Source of the DNA: a virus
Virus record (IMG/VR): IMGVR_UViG_3300035670_006159
Span: 1-28,234 of that record
Reading direction: 5' to 3' (one strand)
DNA: 28,234 nucleotides
Shown piece after piece: positions 1 through 8,308 of the stretch. How positions within the stretch are numbered: position 1 is the first letter of the stretch; the number at the start of each line of letters is the position of its first letter. The notes under the pieces were generated by a model. The model was not told the origin of the DNA, ran no database searches, and saw only the letters and a list, made by a program, of their open reading frames with translations. A program made the position numbers and the translations under genes.

Positions 1-576
1 CTCCCCAATCTCAAAATTAAATATTGGTTTATCGACATTAAAGAACCCAACTTCACTTGAATCTTTTCCAATAGATACCACACTAATTCCTTTTTTATTC
101 AACTCAGATGTTAATTTCATCCACTTTTCTGCGTCCCAAGTTCTACTCGGCCAGTTCTGTACTGGATGAATTAAAACATACTTTTCAGGTAAATCTTCAA
201 TTGGTTCGTATTCATTAGGAATGTAATCCAACCCCATTTCATCTTTGGTTAACATAAACCCAAGTTTAACAGCGTGATATTGTCTAATATCCATTCGGTT
301 GTGTTTGTATTCAACACCTTGAGAGTTCTTTCTACCACCTTCGTAAAATGAATTATGGACGATAAAGTTATCGTCCTTTCTGATAAAATCTAAGTTTATT
401 ACAGATGAGTCGTAAACTTTTTCTACGTAAGGGTTGTTTGAGAATAGTTCGGGGTGTTTGGTAATTACAACGATTTTTGAGTTGTAAGCGTCGTATAATT
501 TTCTAATCACGGGTGTAGAACATAAACTATCACCTAAGGCGTTACACTCGGACAAATCCAAACAAATCTTTTTCAT
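1..576 (-). CDS. GT9-family heptosyltransferase-like protein (3' part outside window)
   Basis: This leftward open frame begins at the ATG complementary to 574-576 and stays open for 192 codons to the window edge, so the C-terminus is missing. The visible part fits glycosyltransferase family 9 (ADP-heptose:LPS heptosyltransferase type). The N-terminal Rossmann half has the family's GDSLCSTPVIRKL segment (residues 15-27). A second half starts with YVLIHPVQNWPSRTWDAEKW (133-152) and continues to a VVSIG strand (166-170), like the donor-domain entry of GT9 enzymes. Such enzymes transfer heptose from ADP-heptose to a lipid A core, and relatives O-heptosylate Ser/Thr of surface proteins. The acceptor here is unknown. 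The heptose kinase and adenylyltransferase genes at 8361-9492 support an ADP-heptose donor. The start has no Shine-Dalgarno sequence. Family call is fairly sure; substrate is inferred. Confidence 0.8.
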   Translation of the reverse strand, partial: MKKICLDLSECNALGDSLCSTPVIRKLYDAYNSKIVVITKHPELFSNNPYVEKVYDSSVINLDFIRKDDNFIVHNSFYEGGRKNSQGVEYKHNRMDIRQYHAVKLGFMLTKDEMGLDYIPNEYEPIEDLPEKYVLIHPVQNWPSRTWDAEKWMKLTSELNKKGISVVSIGKDSSEVGFFNVDKPIFNFEIGE

Positions 577-586
577 AGGACAATAA

Positions 587-601
587 TAAGGGAAACCCTT
601 A
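587..601 (-). promoter_or_regulatory. Small leader hairpin before the GT9 gene
   Basis: A perfect 6-bp inverted repeat (TAAGGG / CCCTTA) with a 3-nt loop lies 10 nt upstream of the leftward start codon. No T-run follows, so it is not a terminator. It could shape the 5' leader or be a protein-binding site. Role unknown. Confidence 0.3.
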
Positions 602-657
602 AAAATTACAGATTAATTCTAACCTATTTTCTATTTAAGGTAAACATAATCACCATA

Positions 658-665
658 TATTTATT
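658..665 (+). promoter_or_regulatory. TATTTATT motif, candidate phage promoter element
   Basis: This copy of the recurrent TATTTAT(A/T) motif ends 4 nt before the ATG at 670. Ten genes in the window carry the motif in the same orientation relative to the gene. Here the spacing is so short that a -10 box would give an almost leaderless or leaderless transcript, or the motif has another role. Confidence 0.4.
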
Positions 666-669
666 GATA

Positions 670-1152
670 ATGGAATCAGTTGTTATATATTCGGCGGAAG
701 GTACCCCACCATTTCAAATTAGTCTTTGTGATATGACCAATACCTTCTGTTATATTGTGGGTATTGATGTAACAACTTTTCCGGTAACCCTACAGGTTCC
801 ACCACCATTACAGAATGTTAATCAGATGTTGGTTTCTATTAAGGATGCTTATTATTGTAATACGTTCCAAACATTATCATTCTTAACACCGACCCCAACT
901 CCGTCACCAACCCCAACACCAACACCAATTGTTTCTGATTGTCGTTGTATCACATTTGATAACTCGATGAATAATTTGGACTACGATTTTAGTTTAAACT
1001 TATGTAATGGGTCGTTATTGGAGGGTGTTATCTATTCTGGTACTACCTTATACTATTGTGGTAATTCACCTTCTGTTGAACCTGAGGTGGGGGTTACTAT
1101 AGGTGCTCCATGTTCGAGTGGTAGCTGCCCAACACCTACACCAACTCTTTAA
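670..1152 (+). CDS. Small Cys-rich protein with Thr-Pro repeat linker, probable virion accessory protein
   Basis: This is a 160-residue protein of unrecognised family. The ATG at 670 is preferred over an in-frame TTG at 664. It has two short Cys-containing, probably beta-rich segments (about 1-70 and 90-150) joined by a 14-residue Thr/Ser-Pro linker (73-86, TPTPTPSPTPTPTP), and ends in another short PTPTPTL run. No signal peptide or membrane segment is evident. The same architecture of small domains joined by Thr-rich linkers occurs in the 6410-7480 protein and inside the tail sheath, which suggests a virion decoration or fibre-like role. It sits directly before the glycosyltransferase operon, so the linker may be a glycan acceptor (inference). 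The C-terminus ending within a repeat looks abrupt, as if the protein had once been longer. Confidence 0.6.
   Translation: MESVVIYSAEGTPPFQISLCDMTNTFCYIVGIDVTTFPVTLQVPPPLQNVNQMLVSIKDAYYCNTFQTLSFLTPTPTPSPTPTPTPIVSDCRCITFDNSMNNLDYDFSLNLCNGSLLEGVIYSGTTLYYCGNSPSVEPEVGVTIGAPCSSGSCPTPTPTL
886..927 (+). repeat. Thr-Pro coding repeat (ACN-CCN hexamers)
   Basis: Seven imperfect tandem ACN/TCN-CCN hexanucleotides encode residues 73-86 of the small Cys-rich protein. The codons vary (ACC, ACT, TCA, ACA; CCG, CCC, CCA), so the repeat is kept at protein level more than at DNA level. It gives an extended, hydroxyl-rich linker. Confidence 0.8.
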
Positions 1153-1230
1153 AAAATCTTTATTAGATTTACAGAACAAATCTTAACTTTATTCCTTTTT
1201 CAATTACATTTTCCACAAAAGGATTAATGT

Positions 1231-2475
1231 ATGAGAATTTTTATTCAAATAGCGTCGTATCGCGACCCCGAGTTGGTTAAGACAATCAAGTCAATTTTAG
1301 AAAACGCCAAAAACCCAAAAAATTTAAGATTCGGTATTTGCCGACAATATCACCCTGAAGATGGTTTTGATTCTTTAGAAGAGTATAAAGACGATACTCG
1401 TTTTAGAGTTATTGATGTTTTATATTCGGAATCTAAAGGTGTTTGTTGGGCAAGAAACCTAACCCAAACTTTATATGAAGGTGAGGAATATACGATGCAA
1501 ATTGACTCCCACATGCGTTTTGCAAAGAATTGGGACTCTGAGTTTATCAAGATGATTAAACAACTTCAAAAGGACGGGTTTGAGAAACCTTTGTTAACAA
1601 GTTATGTATCATCATTTAACCCTGAGAACGACCCTGCAGAACGAGTTAAAGAACCGTGGAGAATGGTATTTGACCGATTCATTCCTGAAGGTGCGGTATT
1701 CTTCTTACCTGAGATTATACCTGGATGGGAGAAGATGAAAAAACCTGTACCGTCACGTTTCTATTCAGCTCACTTCTGTTTTACATTAGGTCAGTTTTCT
1801 GAAGAAGTACAACACGACCCTGAGTTCTATTTTCACGGAGAAGAAATTTCAATTGCGGTTAGAGCTTACACGTGGGGTTATGATTTATTCCACCCACATA
1901 AGACTTTGGTTTGGCACGAATACACTCGTAATGGTAGAACAAAACAATGGGACGACGACCCTGATTGGGGTAATAAAAATGTTCGTTCACACCAAAAGAA
2001 TAGAAAGTTATTTGGTATGGACGGTGAAGGTATTACCGACATGGGTAAATACGGATTCGGCCCTGTTAGAACATTAAGAGATTATGAAATCTATTCGGGT
2101 CTTCGTTTTGATAACCGCTCAGTCCAACACTATACACTAGATAAAAACTATCCACCTAACCCTACTATGTTTGAAACAGAACAAGAGTGGTTAGATAGTT
2201 TTGCAACAATATTCAAACATTGTATCGACCTTGACTATTCTTTGGTACCTGAAAAAGATTACGAATTTTGGGTGGTTGCATTTCACGATGAAAACGATGA
2301 AACAATATTCCGTGAAGATGCCGATACCGATGAGATAAACCGAGTTATGAATGACCCTGATGGTTATGGTAAAGTATGGAGAACATTCCAAACATCTGTT
2401 AAACCTACTTATTGGGTTATATGGCCTTACTCAAAATCTAAAGGTTGGTGTGATAGAATACAAAATTACTTATAA
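1231..2475 (+). CDS. GlcNAc-type glycosyltransferase (PF11397-like)
   Basis: The 414-residue product resembles the GlcNAc-transferase family of Pfam PF11397, bacterial and viral relatives of the enzyme that attaches GlcNAc to hydroxyproline of Skp1. Family hallmarks are FIQIASYRDPEL at residues 4-15, FGICRQY (34-40), GVCWARNLTQTLYEGE (70-85) and the metal/nucleotide-sugar site QIDSHMRF (90-97), where D92-S-H94 replaces the usual DxD. It is a soluble GT-A enzyme without visible membrane segments. It opens a compact operon of four sugar-transfer genes (3 nt to the next start). Its start is one of few here with a Shine-Dalgarno-like AAAGGA. The acceptor is not deducible; the protein-hydroxyl acceptors of the family make Thr/Pro-rich virion proteins an interesting possibility. 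Confidence 0.85.
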   Translation: MRIFIQIASYRDPELVKTIKSILENAKNPKNLRFGICRQYHPEDGFDSLEEYKDDTRFRVIDVLYSESKGVCWARNLTQTLYEGEEYTMQIDSHMRFAKNWDSEFIKMIKQLQKDGFEKPLLTSYVSSFNPENDPAERVKEPWRMVFDRFIPEGAVFFLPEIIPGWEKMKKPVPSRFYSAHFCFTLGQFSEEVQHDPEFYFHGEEISIAVRAYTWGYDLFHPHKTLVWHEYTRNGRTKQWDDDPDWGNKNVRSHQKNRKLFGMDGEGITDMGKYGFGPVRTLRDYEIYSGLRFDNRSVQHYTLDKNYPPNPTMFETEQEWLDSFATIFKHCIDLDYSLVPEKDYEFWVVAFHDENDETIFREDADTDEINRVMNDPDGYGKVWRTFQTSVKPTYWVIWPYSKSKGWCDRIQNYL

Positions 2476-2478
2476 TAT

Positions 2479-3741
2479 ATGAATATAGCTGTATGCCAAT
2501 TTTATACCCCTAATGTATCATACGGGGAATATGCTGAAAAAATTAATGAAAAATATTGTCAGGATAATGGTTATAACTACTACGTAGAAAAAGACCCTAA
2601 TAAAATTAAGAGTAAGATTCCCGACCGTTCATGGACATGGTACAAACCACATCTTATTAGAGAGACTTTAGAAAGATTCCCTGAGTCGGATTATGTTTTG
2701 TTTTTAGACATTGATGCAATTTTCTGTAACAACTCAAGAAGAATAGAGGAATTTATTACTGATGATTTTAGTATTTTAATGACCAGAGACCACGGACCAT
2801 CATTGGTTAATGCCGGTGTTATGATTGTTAAAAATAACGATTATACACAGAGGTTTTTAACTGAGTGGTGGGATATCTGTGAAGAATACCCTAAATATAA
2901 AGAAGGTTTATGGCATGACCAAACTTGTATTGGTTTATGGCACGAAAGACTAGAAGATAGAAGTCAATTTAAGATAATCGACCATAACGATTTAAACGCT
3001 CGTGAATATAGTGAAAGTCATTTTATATTTCACGCCTTCTCTTACGGATTAGTCCAAAACAGAACAATAGATGTTATCTATAACAAAAAGTTTGGTATTG
3101 AGGTTGTTTTTGAAACTAAAGACCTGGTTCAAATAGCGAACCATTTTGGTACTGACAAACAACATTTTCATCATTACTACGAAAGATTTTATAAGAAACT
3201 ACTAAAAGATTATCAACCAAAATGTGATATTTTAGAAATTGGTGTTTTAGATGGTGCATCACTTAGAGTTTGGAATGAATATTTTGATGAAGGTGTTATT
3301 CACGGTATTGATATTAATGGTTACCAATCAGATTTAGAACGAGTATGGATGTTTAATGTCGACCAGTCAAATGAACAATCATTATACGACTTTTCAAGTA
3401 ATGGGTTTATGTACGATGTTATTATTGATGACGGTTCACATAAAATGAAAGACTTACAGATAACCGCTCAAATTTTATTTGAAAATGTTAAACCTGGTGG
3501 TTATTTGGTGATTGAAGACTTACAAACGTCAATTGAGTGTAGAATGCCTGAAAAAGAAATCTTTGGTTGGGGTGACCCTGAAAAAACTACATGTTTAGAT
3601 ATGTTACAAAGTATTATTGACGGCAACCCTGTAACTGATTATAAAACTGAAAGATGGGAATCTTTTATTAACAATATAGAATCAATCTTTATTTCTAATG
3701 ATAGAGAAGATTCAATTTATGCAATTATTAAGAAGAAATGA
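2479..3741 (+). CDS. Bifunctional protein: GT34-like glycosyltransferase + class I SAM methyltransferase
   Basis: Two enzymatic domains are visible in 420 residues. Residues 1 to about 205 look like the GMA12/MNN10 (GT34) galactosyl/mannosyltransferase family: WTWYKPHLI (52-60), the metal-binding strand YVLFLDIDAIF (72-82, D77 and D79), NAGVMIVKN (111-119) and a HFIFHAF segment (181-187). Residues from about 215 to 420 match a sugar O-methyltransferase-like Rossmann domain: HFGTDKQHFHHYYERFY (222-238), the SAM-binding loop LEIGVLDGASL (252-262), the acidic GIDIN (276-280) and IIDDGSH (315-321). Such methyltransferases often cap glycans by O-methylation. The fusion suggests one sugar is added and then methylated (inference). 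The gene overlaps the next by 4 nt (ATGA), so translation is likely coupled. Confidence 0.8.
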   Translation: MNIAVCQFYTPNVSYGEYAEKINEKYCQDNGYNYYVEKDPNKIKSKIPDRSWTWYKPHLIRETLERFPESDYVLFLDIDAIFCNNSRRIEEFITDDFSILMTRDHGPSLVNAGVMIVKNNDYTQRFLTEWWDICEEYPKYKEGLWHDQTCIGLWHERLEDRSQFKIIDHNDLNAREYSESHFIFHAFSYGLVQNRTIDVIYNKKFGIEVVFETKDLVQIANHFGTDKQHFHHYYERFYKKLLKDYQPKCDILEIGVLDGASLRVWNEYFDEGVIHGIDINGYQSDLERVWMFNVDQSNEQSLYDFSSNGFMYDVIIDDGSHKMKDLQITAQILFENVKPGGYLVIEDLQTSIECRMPEKEIFGWGDPEKTTCLDMLQSIIDGNPVTDYKTERWESFINNIESIFISNDREDSIYAIIKKK

Positions 3742-4685
3742 ATGTAATCGTTTATCACATATTTTGTGCGGGTAATTACCAAGAAATCGTTAAATCACAA
3801 CTTAACAGAATGATGTCGACAGGGTTATTCCAATGGTGTGACCAAATGGAAGTATCTTGTGTTGACCCTGAAGGAAAATACGAAGGTATTGACGAAATAT
3901 TTGATGGTTTGGGTAAAGTTAATTTATTTAAAACAACTCATAATACCTATGAGTATTGGGGTATTAAGAAAGTATGGGATTTATCTCAAGAACATGATGG
4001 TAAAGTATTTTACATTCACGCCAAAGGTGTTACAAACAATTATAAAAATAAAGTTACTAAAGAAATATCAAACTGGAAAGTTGAGGGTATTGAGTTATGG
4101 AGAGATGCTATGGAGTCCCACTTAATCGATAATTACCCCCAATGTGTTTCAGACTTAGATGAATATGATACTTGTGGATTAACTTGTAATGGTAATTGGT
4201 ATTGGGGTAATTTTTGGTGGGCAAATCTATCATTTGTGAGAGAAAATCCTGAACCTGTTCATGGTGACAGATGGTATTTTGAGGCTTGGTTACATTATGC
4301 AAGACATTATAAAGGTAAAGAATATTTACATTTCGAGTGGAACCCTTATTTCACTAATTTACCTGTTGAGGCTTACGTTAATGAAGATTTTTTTAAGAAT
4401 AAAGAGGTGGAAATTATTAACGGATTATTTGGTGCGACAGGCATCCAACAAGACGAAGGATATCCTGAGAATTACCCTATAGACCAAGTGGATGTGACTG
4501 AAAAGTTAATTGAGAATTTCAATTTAAACGATGGTAAAGAACTTAATATTAGAGTTGATACTAACACATTAGGTGAGCCTGCTCACGGACTACGTAAGTT
4601 CTTAGTAATGATGATTAGGATTGGTGAACAAACATATAGAATAACTTACAACGAAGGTTTTAACGTTGGTCTAAAATTTAATTAA
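3738..4685 (+). CDS. Probable glycosyltransferase with YIHAKGV / GNFWWAN motifs
   Basis: The 315-residue protein resembles a poorly characterised glycosyltransferase-like family of capsule and phage gene clusters. Its marks are an aspartate-free YIHAKGV strand (residues 92-98), a WRDAMESHL helix (121-129), GLTCNG (147-152) and GNFWWAN (157-163), which would form an acceptor or nucleotide-sugar pocket. The last 80 residues form a separate segment (from about IINGLFGATG, with VDVTEKL and a final beta-rich part) that weakly recalls a domain appended to other proteins. I do not name it. The start overlaps the upstream stop by 4 nt and the next gene starts one base after its stop, so this is a middle gene of the operon. 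Glycosyltransferase role is likely from motifs and context; sugar and acceptor unknown. Confidence 0.65.
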   Translation: MNVIVYHIFCAGNYQEIVKSQLNRMMSTGLFQWCDQMEVSCVDPEGKYEGIDEIFDGLGKVNLFKTTHNTYEYWGIKKVWDLSQEHDGKVFYIHAKGVTNNYKNKVTKEISNWKVEGIELWRDAMESHLIDNYPQCVSDLDEYDTCGLTCNGNWYWGNFWWANLSFVRENPEPVHGDRWYFEAWLHYARHYKGKEYLHFEWNPYFTNLPVEAYVNEDFFKNKEVEIINGLFGATGIQQDEGYPENYPIDQVDVTEKLIENFNLNDGKELNIRVDTNTLGEPAHGLRKFLVMMIRIGEQTYRITYNEGFNVGLKFN

Positions 4686-4686
4686 T

Positions 4687-6369
4687 ATGAAATCAAATAT
4701 AACTATTGTAACAGGATTATGGGATATGGGTAGAGGTGATTTACCCGGATGGGCTAATAGAGACTTCCAACACTATAAAGATAGATTTTTTGAGATGTTA
4801 GAAACTGATGCTCAGATGTGTATTTTTATACCACAAGATTTAGAAGAAGATGTTAGACGTATTAGGGGTGAAAAACCGACAAGGATTTTTATTAAAAATT
4901 TAGAGGATTTCGAAACATGGAACCCATTCTTCAATAAAATTCAAGAAATCAGAAATAATCCTCAGTGGCGAAACTTTACCGGTTGGTTAGTTGATTCACC
5001 ACAAGCTGCTCTTAAATACTATAACCCTATGATGTTTACCAAAATGTTCATGCTGAATGACTCGGCCATCATGGACCCATTTGGTAGTGATTATTTCTTT
5101 TGGATTGATGGTGGTTTAACTAACACCGTTGGTAAAAACTATTTTGTTGATGAAAAGGTTTTAGATAATTTGGATAACTATGTTATTAAACACGAAAATA
5201 AATTCGTCCAAATATCTTACCCATATACATCAAACGATGAGATTCACGGTTTTGAGCGTAGAGCGATGGCCAGACATTGTGGTGTTGATTTTGTTAATTA
5301 TGTTTGTCGTGGTGGATTCTTCGGTGGACACAAAGATAGAATTCACGAGGTAAACATGTTGTATTATAACATTATGGAATCAACATTAAATGAAAATTTA
5401 ATGGGTGCTGACGAATGTTTATTTACAATTTTAGCACATAAATACCCAATCGTCAGTCATCGTTTTGAGATTGATGGTAATGGTTTGGTTTGGCCGTTTT
5501 TTGAGGAATTAAAAAAGTATAACGATGATTCGGTTAAACACGACACATCGTTTTCAAACCCTGACAACGTTGGTTTATATGTAATTACTTTTAATAGTCC
5601 AAAACAATTTGAGACATTGATTACCTCGATGTTACAATATGATGACAATTTCATTAATAGACCTAGAAAAATTTTATTGGATAATTCAGGTGATTTATCT
5701 ACAACACAAAGATACATTGAGTTATGTCGTCAATATAATTTTGAACATGTTAAAAAAGATAATTTAGGTATCTGTGGTGGTAGACAATGGATTGCGGAAG
5801 ATGCTGAACAAAGAGGATTTGATTTTTATTTCTTCTTCGAAGATGATATGTTTTTCTATCCAAAACAAGGTGATGTGTGTAAAAACGGATTCAATCGTTA
5901 TGTAAAAGATTTATACAAACACTCAATATCAATTGCTCAAAATGAGAATCTTGATTTCTTAAAACTTAACTTTACCGAATTCTATGGTGATAACTCAACA
6001 CAGTGGAGTTGGTATAATGTCCCACAAAAAGTTAGGGATGAGGTTTGGCCTGAGAAGAATCAATTACCTGAAAGAGGTTATGACCCAAATGCGCCAAGAA
6101 CAGAATTCAAACATATCAAGTCTTATAATGGAATACCATATGCGTTAGGTGAAGTTTATTATTGTAACTGGCCTCAGGTGGTGACCAAAAAGGGTAATAC
6201 GAAAATGTTCTTAGACACAAAGTGGGGTCATCCTTACGAACAAACGTGGATGAGTCATATGTTCCAAGAATCAAGAAAGGGTAATTTATCAACAGGTATA
6301 TTACTAATGACACCAACAGAACACGACCGATTTGATTTTTATGATGGTTCGTTGAGAAAAGAAAGTTAA
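4687..6369 (+). CDS. Two-domain glycosyltransferase: HtrL/YibB-like + GT2-like
   Basis: The N-terminal half (residues 1 to about 275) fits the HtrL/YibB family (Pfam PF09612): ITIVTGLWDMGRG (5-17), RDFQHYKDRF (25-34), the acidic FFWIDGG (137-143), GGFFGG (209-214) and ADECLF (241-246). The C-terminal half (about 290-560) starts with VGLYVITFNSPKQFETLITS (295-314), typical of GT2-type transferases, followed by LGICGGRQ (360-367) and the probable metal site FFFEDDMFF (382-390). No membrane segments are seen. It closes the sugar-transfer operon, one base after the preceding stop. A TATTTATA motif lies between it and the next gene, so the operon may end here. The protein probably makes two glycosidic bonds in one glycan (inference). 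Confidence 0.75.
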   Translation: MKSNITIVTGLWDMGRGDLPGWANRDFQHYKDRFFEMLETDAQMCIFIPQDLEEDVRRIRGEKPTRIFIKNLEDFETWNPFFNKIQEIRNNPQWRNFTGWLVDSPQAALKYYNPMMFTKMFMLNDSAIMDPFGSDYFFWIDGGLTNTVGKNYFVDEKVLDNLDNYVIKHENKFVQISYPYTSNDEIHGFERRAMARHCGVDFVNYVCRGGFFGGHKDRIHEVNMLYYNIMESTLNENLMGADECLFTILAHKYPIVSHRFEIDGNGLVWPFFEELKKYNDDSVKHDTSFSNPDNVGLYVITFNSPKQFETLITSMLQYDDNFINRPRKILLDNSGDLSTTQRYIELCRQYNFEHVKKDNLGICGGRQWIAEDAEQRGFDFYFFFEDDMFFYPKQGDVCKNGFNRYVKDLYKHSISIAQNENLDFLKLNFTEFYGDNSTQWSWYNVPQKVRDEVWPEKNQLPERGYDPNAPRTEFKHIKSYNGIPYALGEVYYCNWPQVVTKKGNTKMFLDTKWGHPYEQTWMSHMFQESRKGNLSTGILLMTPTEHDRFDFYDGSLRKES

Positions 6370-6388
6370 TTTATTTCTTAATTCAAAG

Positions 6389-6408
6389 TATTTATAGTTA
6401 AAACTATA
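6389..6408 (+). promoter_or_regulatory. TATTTATA motif with overlapping 16-bp palindrome
   Basis: TATTTATA lies at 6389-6396, 13 nt before the ATG at 6410. The palindrome TATAGTT-AA-AACTATA at 6393-6408 overlaps the motif and would fold in the short leader or act as a repressor or activator site. Confidence 0.4.
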
Positions 6409-6409
6409 G

Positions 6410-7480
6410 ATGGAATTTTTCATTAAGAAGAACGCGACGTTACCTGTATTAAAATTACAAGTTGTTAAAGACGGTAGAAGTGACTATAATAGTTTCATGA
6501 AAACTATTGAGGAATCTGCCATATTCTTCTCAATGGTTGATGTTGACACTGGCATTCCAAAAATTAGTTCAAGACCCGCAGGTTTTGTTGAGAAAACCCT
6601 TTTAGACCCAAACGCATCACCTGAATATTACATCTATTATCAATTTACAAATAAGGATACTAATAGAGTCGGTCGTTACGAAGGTCAGTTTATGTTACGT
6701 AATGATGACGGAGTTTTAATCGTACCTATTAGAGAGTCTTTATTTATTAATGTCCAAGAATCATTTATTGCCGACGACTTAGAGTATTCGAGTTGTTATG
6801 TCTCAGAGTTCCCGTGTTGTTTACCATACGCAACAACAACCACGACTAATCCACCTATTACAACAACTACTACGGAACCACCAGTAACTACAAGTACAAC
6901 AACTATTACACCTCCGTACACAACAAGTACAACAACATCTTCTTGTTTAACCTGCACCACTGGTTCATCATTACCACCGATTGGTCAAAGTAGAACATAT
7001 AATGGTGTGTTATTAACCGGCTCTGGTTCAGGGTATGTTTCTGGTTCACAAGTACCATCAATACCTACTTGTTACTCTAACTGGGATGGTCCCGTTTTAG
7101 GAACTACGTTTTTAGGTAGACTAAATACCACAATACCATCACCATTTATTTACGAATTAAGTTTCGGTGAAAATGTGAATAATGTTAGTTTCAGATTTAT
7201 AAATTACTCAGGGTTCCCCCCAATGTATAGAGAAACCTTTACAATAACACTATACCAAGATAATGTGGAGGTACCATTAACAATTAACCCTTGTGAATAT
7301 TGTTGTGCAGAAATTATTGGTAATACCATTTTAGCCACCGACGGCTCAGGATGTCAAAATGGTAGTGGTATTTTCAGGTTTGAGACCGAAGTATCATTCA
7401 ATAAAGTTAAAATAGAAGGTCCTGGTGGGGGTGGTGGAACATTCTTAGATGTTTGTCAAGACTCAATTATACCGGTCTAA
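6410..7480 (+). CDS. Virion-like protein: adhesin/baseplate-type N-domain, poly-Thr linker, beta-rich C-domain
   Basis: The 356-residue protein is not assigned to a family with certainty. Residues 1 to about 125 form a beta-rich domain ending in GRYEGQFMLRNDDGVLIVPI (88-107) and INVQESFI, a pattern like N-terminal attachment domains of phage baseplate or receptor-binding proteins (general resemblance, BppU-like). A 40-residue linker follows (about 142-178) of Thr, Pro and a few Ser. The C-terminal 175 residues are rich in Ser, Gly, Thr and paired Cys (PCCLP, SCLTC, PCEYCC) and could be a carbohydrate-binding or Ig-like beta-sandwich. No signal peptide is seen. A promoter-like motif precedes it and it stands alone. 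Probably a tail or head decoration/fibre protein; the linker is a candidate O-glycosylation region. Confidence 0.6.
   Translation: MEFFIKKNATLPVLKLQVVKDGRSDYNSFMKTIEESAIFFSMVDVDTGIPKISSRPAGFVEKTLLDPNASPEYYIYYQFTNKDTNRVGRYEGQFMLRNDDGVLIVPIRESLFINVQESFIADDLEYSSCYVSEFPCCLPYATTTTTNPPITTTTTEPPVTTSTTTITPPYTTSTTTSSCLTCTTGSSLPPIGQSRTYNGVLLTGSGSGYVSGSQVPSIPTCYSNWDGPVLGTTFLGRLNTTIPSPFIYELSFGENVNNVSFRFINYSGFPPMYRETFTITLYQDNVEVPLTINPCEYCCAEIIGNTILATDGSGCQNGSGIFRFETEVSFNKVKIEGPGGGGGTFLDVCQDSIIPV
6833..6943 (+). repeat. Thr-rich coding repeat (ACA/ACT trinucleotides)
   Basis: Imperfect runs of ACA, ACT and ACC codons interrupted by Pro codons encode residues 142-178. The protein-level pattern is blocks of about five Thr followed by one or two Pro, near-identical in style to the segment inside the sheath gene at 21477-21569. 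Confidence 0.8.
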
Positions 7481-7521
7481 AAATATTTTACTTAAATCAC
7501 ATTCCTAATTATATTTCTATT

Positions 7522-7914
7522 ATGGAAAAACCTATTGTTTATAACGCCCTTGAGTGTAGGGAATGTAATGTACCCAAAGGTTGGGGACATGAAGTTATTT
7601 TTGAGAATAACGAATTATATTGTGGGAAGTTGTTGGTGTTTAAGAAAGGTTGTAAATTCTCAATGCACTACCACATGATTAAAGACGAAACTTGGTATGT
7701 TGATAAAGGTGAGTTTATCTATAGATGGATTGATACCGAAAAAGGTGAAGTTCAGGAACGACACTTAAAAGTTGGTGATACCGTAAGACAATTACCGGGA
7801 CAACCACATCAGTTGGAGGCTTTAACTGAAGGTACTATTTTTGAGGTGTCCACAGAACACTTCGATTCTGATTCACATAGAGTTTGGTTAGGTGACGTAC
7901 TTAAGAGTGAATGA
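7522..7914 (+). CDS. Small single-domain cupin, sugar isomerase/epimerase-like
   Basis: The start is placed at the ATG at 7522; a longer frame opens at 7453 inside the upstream gene and adds residues without cupin character. The 130-residue product is a one-domain cupin. Motif 1 is GCKFSMHYHMIKDETWYVDKG, with the expected HxH, Glu and Gly. Motif 2 is GDTVRQLPGQPHQLEA, with the second metal-side His. It resembles the C-terminal half of mannose-6-phosphate isomerase/GDP-mannose pyrophosphorylase type II and other sugar-nucleotide cupins. Metal binding at the two His, Glu and later His is expected. Its neighbours, heptose-phosphate enzymes, fit a role in sugar metabolism, but a small cupin may have other substrates. 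The 3' end overlaps the converging SET gene by 14 bp. Confidence 0.75.
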   Translation: MEKPIVYNALECRECNVPKGWGHEVIFENNELYCGKLLVFKKGCKFSMHYHMIKDETWYVDKGEFIYRWIDTEKGEVQERHLKVGDTVRQLPGQPHQLEALTEGTIFEVSTEHFDSDSHRVWLGDVLKSE

Positions 7915-8308
7915 TGTTAATATTACTACGACCATCATCCCAATATGACTCATCACCATACCAAACAAAAATTTCTTCATTCGGGTGAATAGTTCTATTA
8001 GCAATAAATAGAAATGTTCTAGAATCCTGTTTAGATATCCAATATGCGTTTGCGTTATTACTATGGTTATATAATGAACCATACCCCAATGATATAACTT
8101 GTTCGTCAGGTTCACTACCCTGAGGCCAATTAAACCTATAATCAATTAATAATGATGTTGATTCGCCTTTAGATATTGGTAAAGTTAATATCGGACATTC
8201 CTCAATAATTTCACCTTCATTTATAGTTTCTTTTGCAAAGACACCCCATCCGTGAACTGGTGATTTATCAATATAGATTTTTTTTGGGGTTATTATGAGT
8301 GATGACAT
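7901..8308 (-). CDS. SET-domain protein (putative lysine methyltransferase)
   Basis: The 135-residue frame is read from the ATG complementary to 8306-8308; a TTG 18 nt further out is less likely. The whole protein is a minimal SET domain: SPVHGWGVFAKETINEGEII (16-35), the SAM-binding GSLYNHSNNANAYW (77-90, with N81-H82) and FIANRTIHPNEEIFVWYG (101-118), where Tyr117 is the expected catalytic Tyr. These enzymes methylate lysine side chains of proteins with SAM. No pre-SET zinc cluster or post-SET Cys region is present. It is the only leftward gene between the glycosylation operon and the polymerase, converging with the cupin (14-bp overlap) and diverging from the nucleotidyltransferase. The target could be a host or virion protein; none is indicated. 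Confidence 0.85.
   Translation of the reverse strand: MSSLIITPKKIYIDKSPVHGWGVFAKETINEGEIIEECPILTLPISKGESTSLLIDYRFNWPQGSEPDEQVISLGYGSLYNHSNNANAYWISKQDSRTFLFIANRTIHPNEEIFVWYGDESYWDDGRSNINIIHS

Noticed and set aside
664-669. TTG at 664 as start of the small Thr-Pro protein
   Set aside because: The ATG at 670 lies two codons downstream and gives a normal start; the TTG would lie inside the TATTTATT motif.
1154-1170. AAATCT-TTATT-AGATTT hairpin after the small Thr-Pro gene as a terminator
   Set aside because: The stem is short and AT-rich and has no T-run on the plus strand; a T-run follows only on the minus strand, where no gene is seen.
7453-7521. N-terminal extension of the cupin frame from 7453
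   Set aside because: It lies mostly inside the preceding gene and adds no cupin sequence; the ATG at 7522 is in the usual place.
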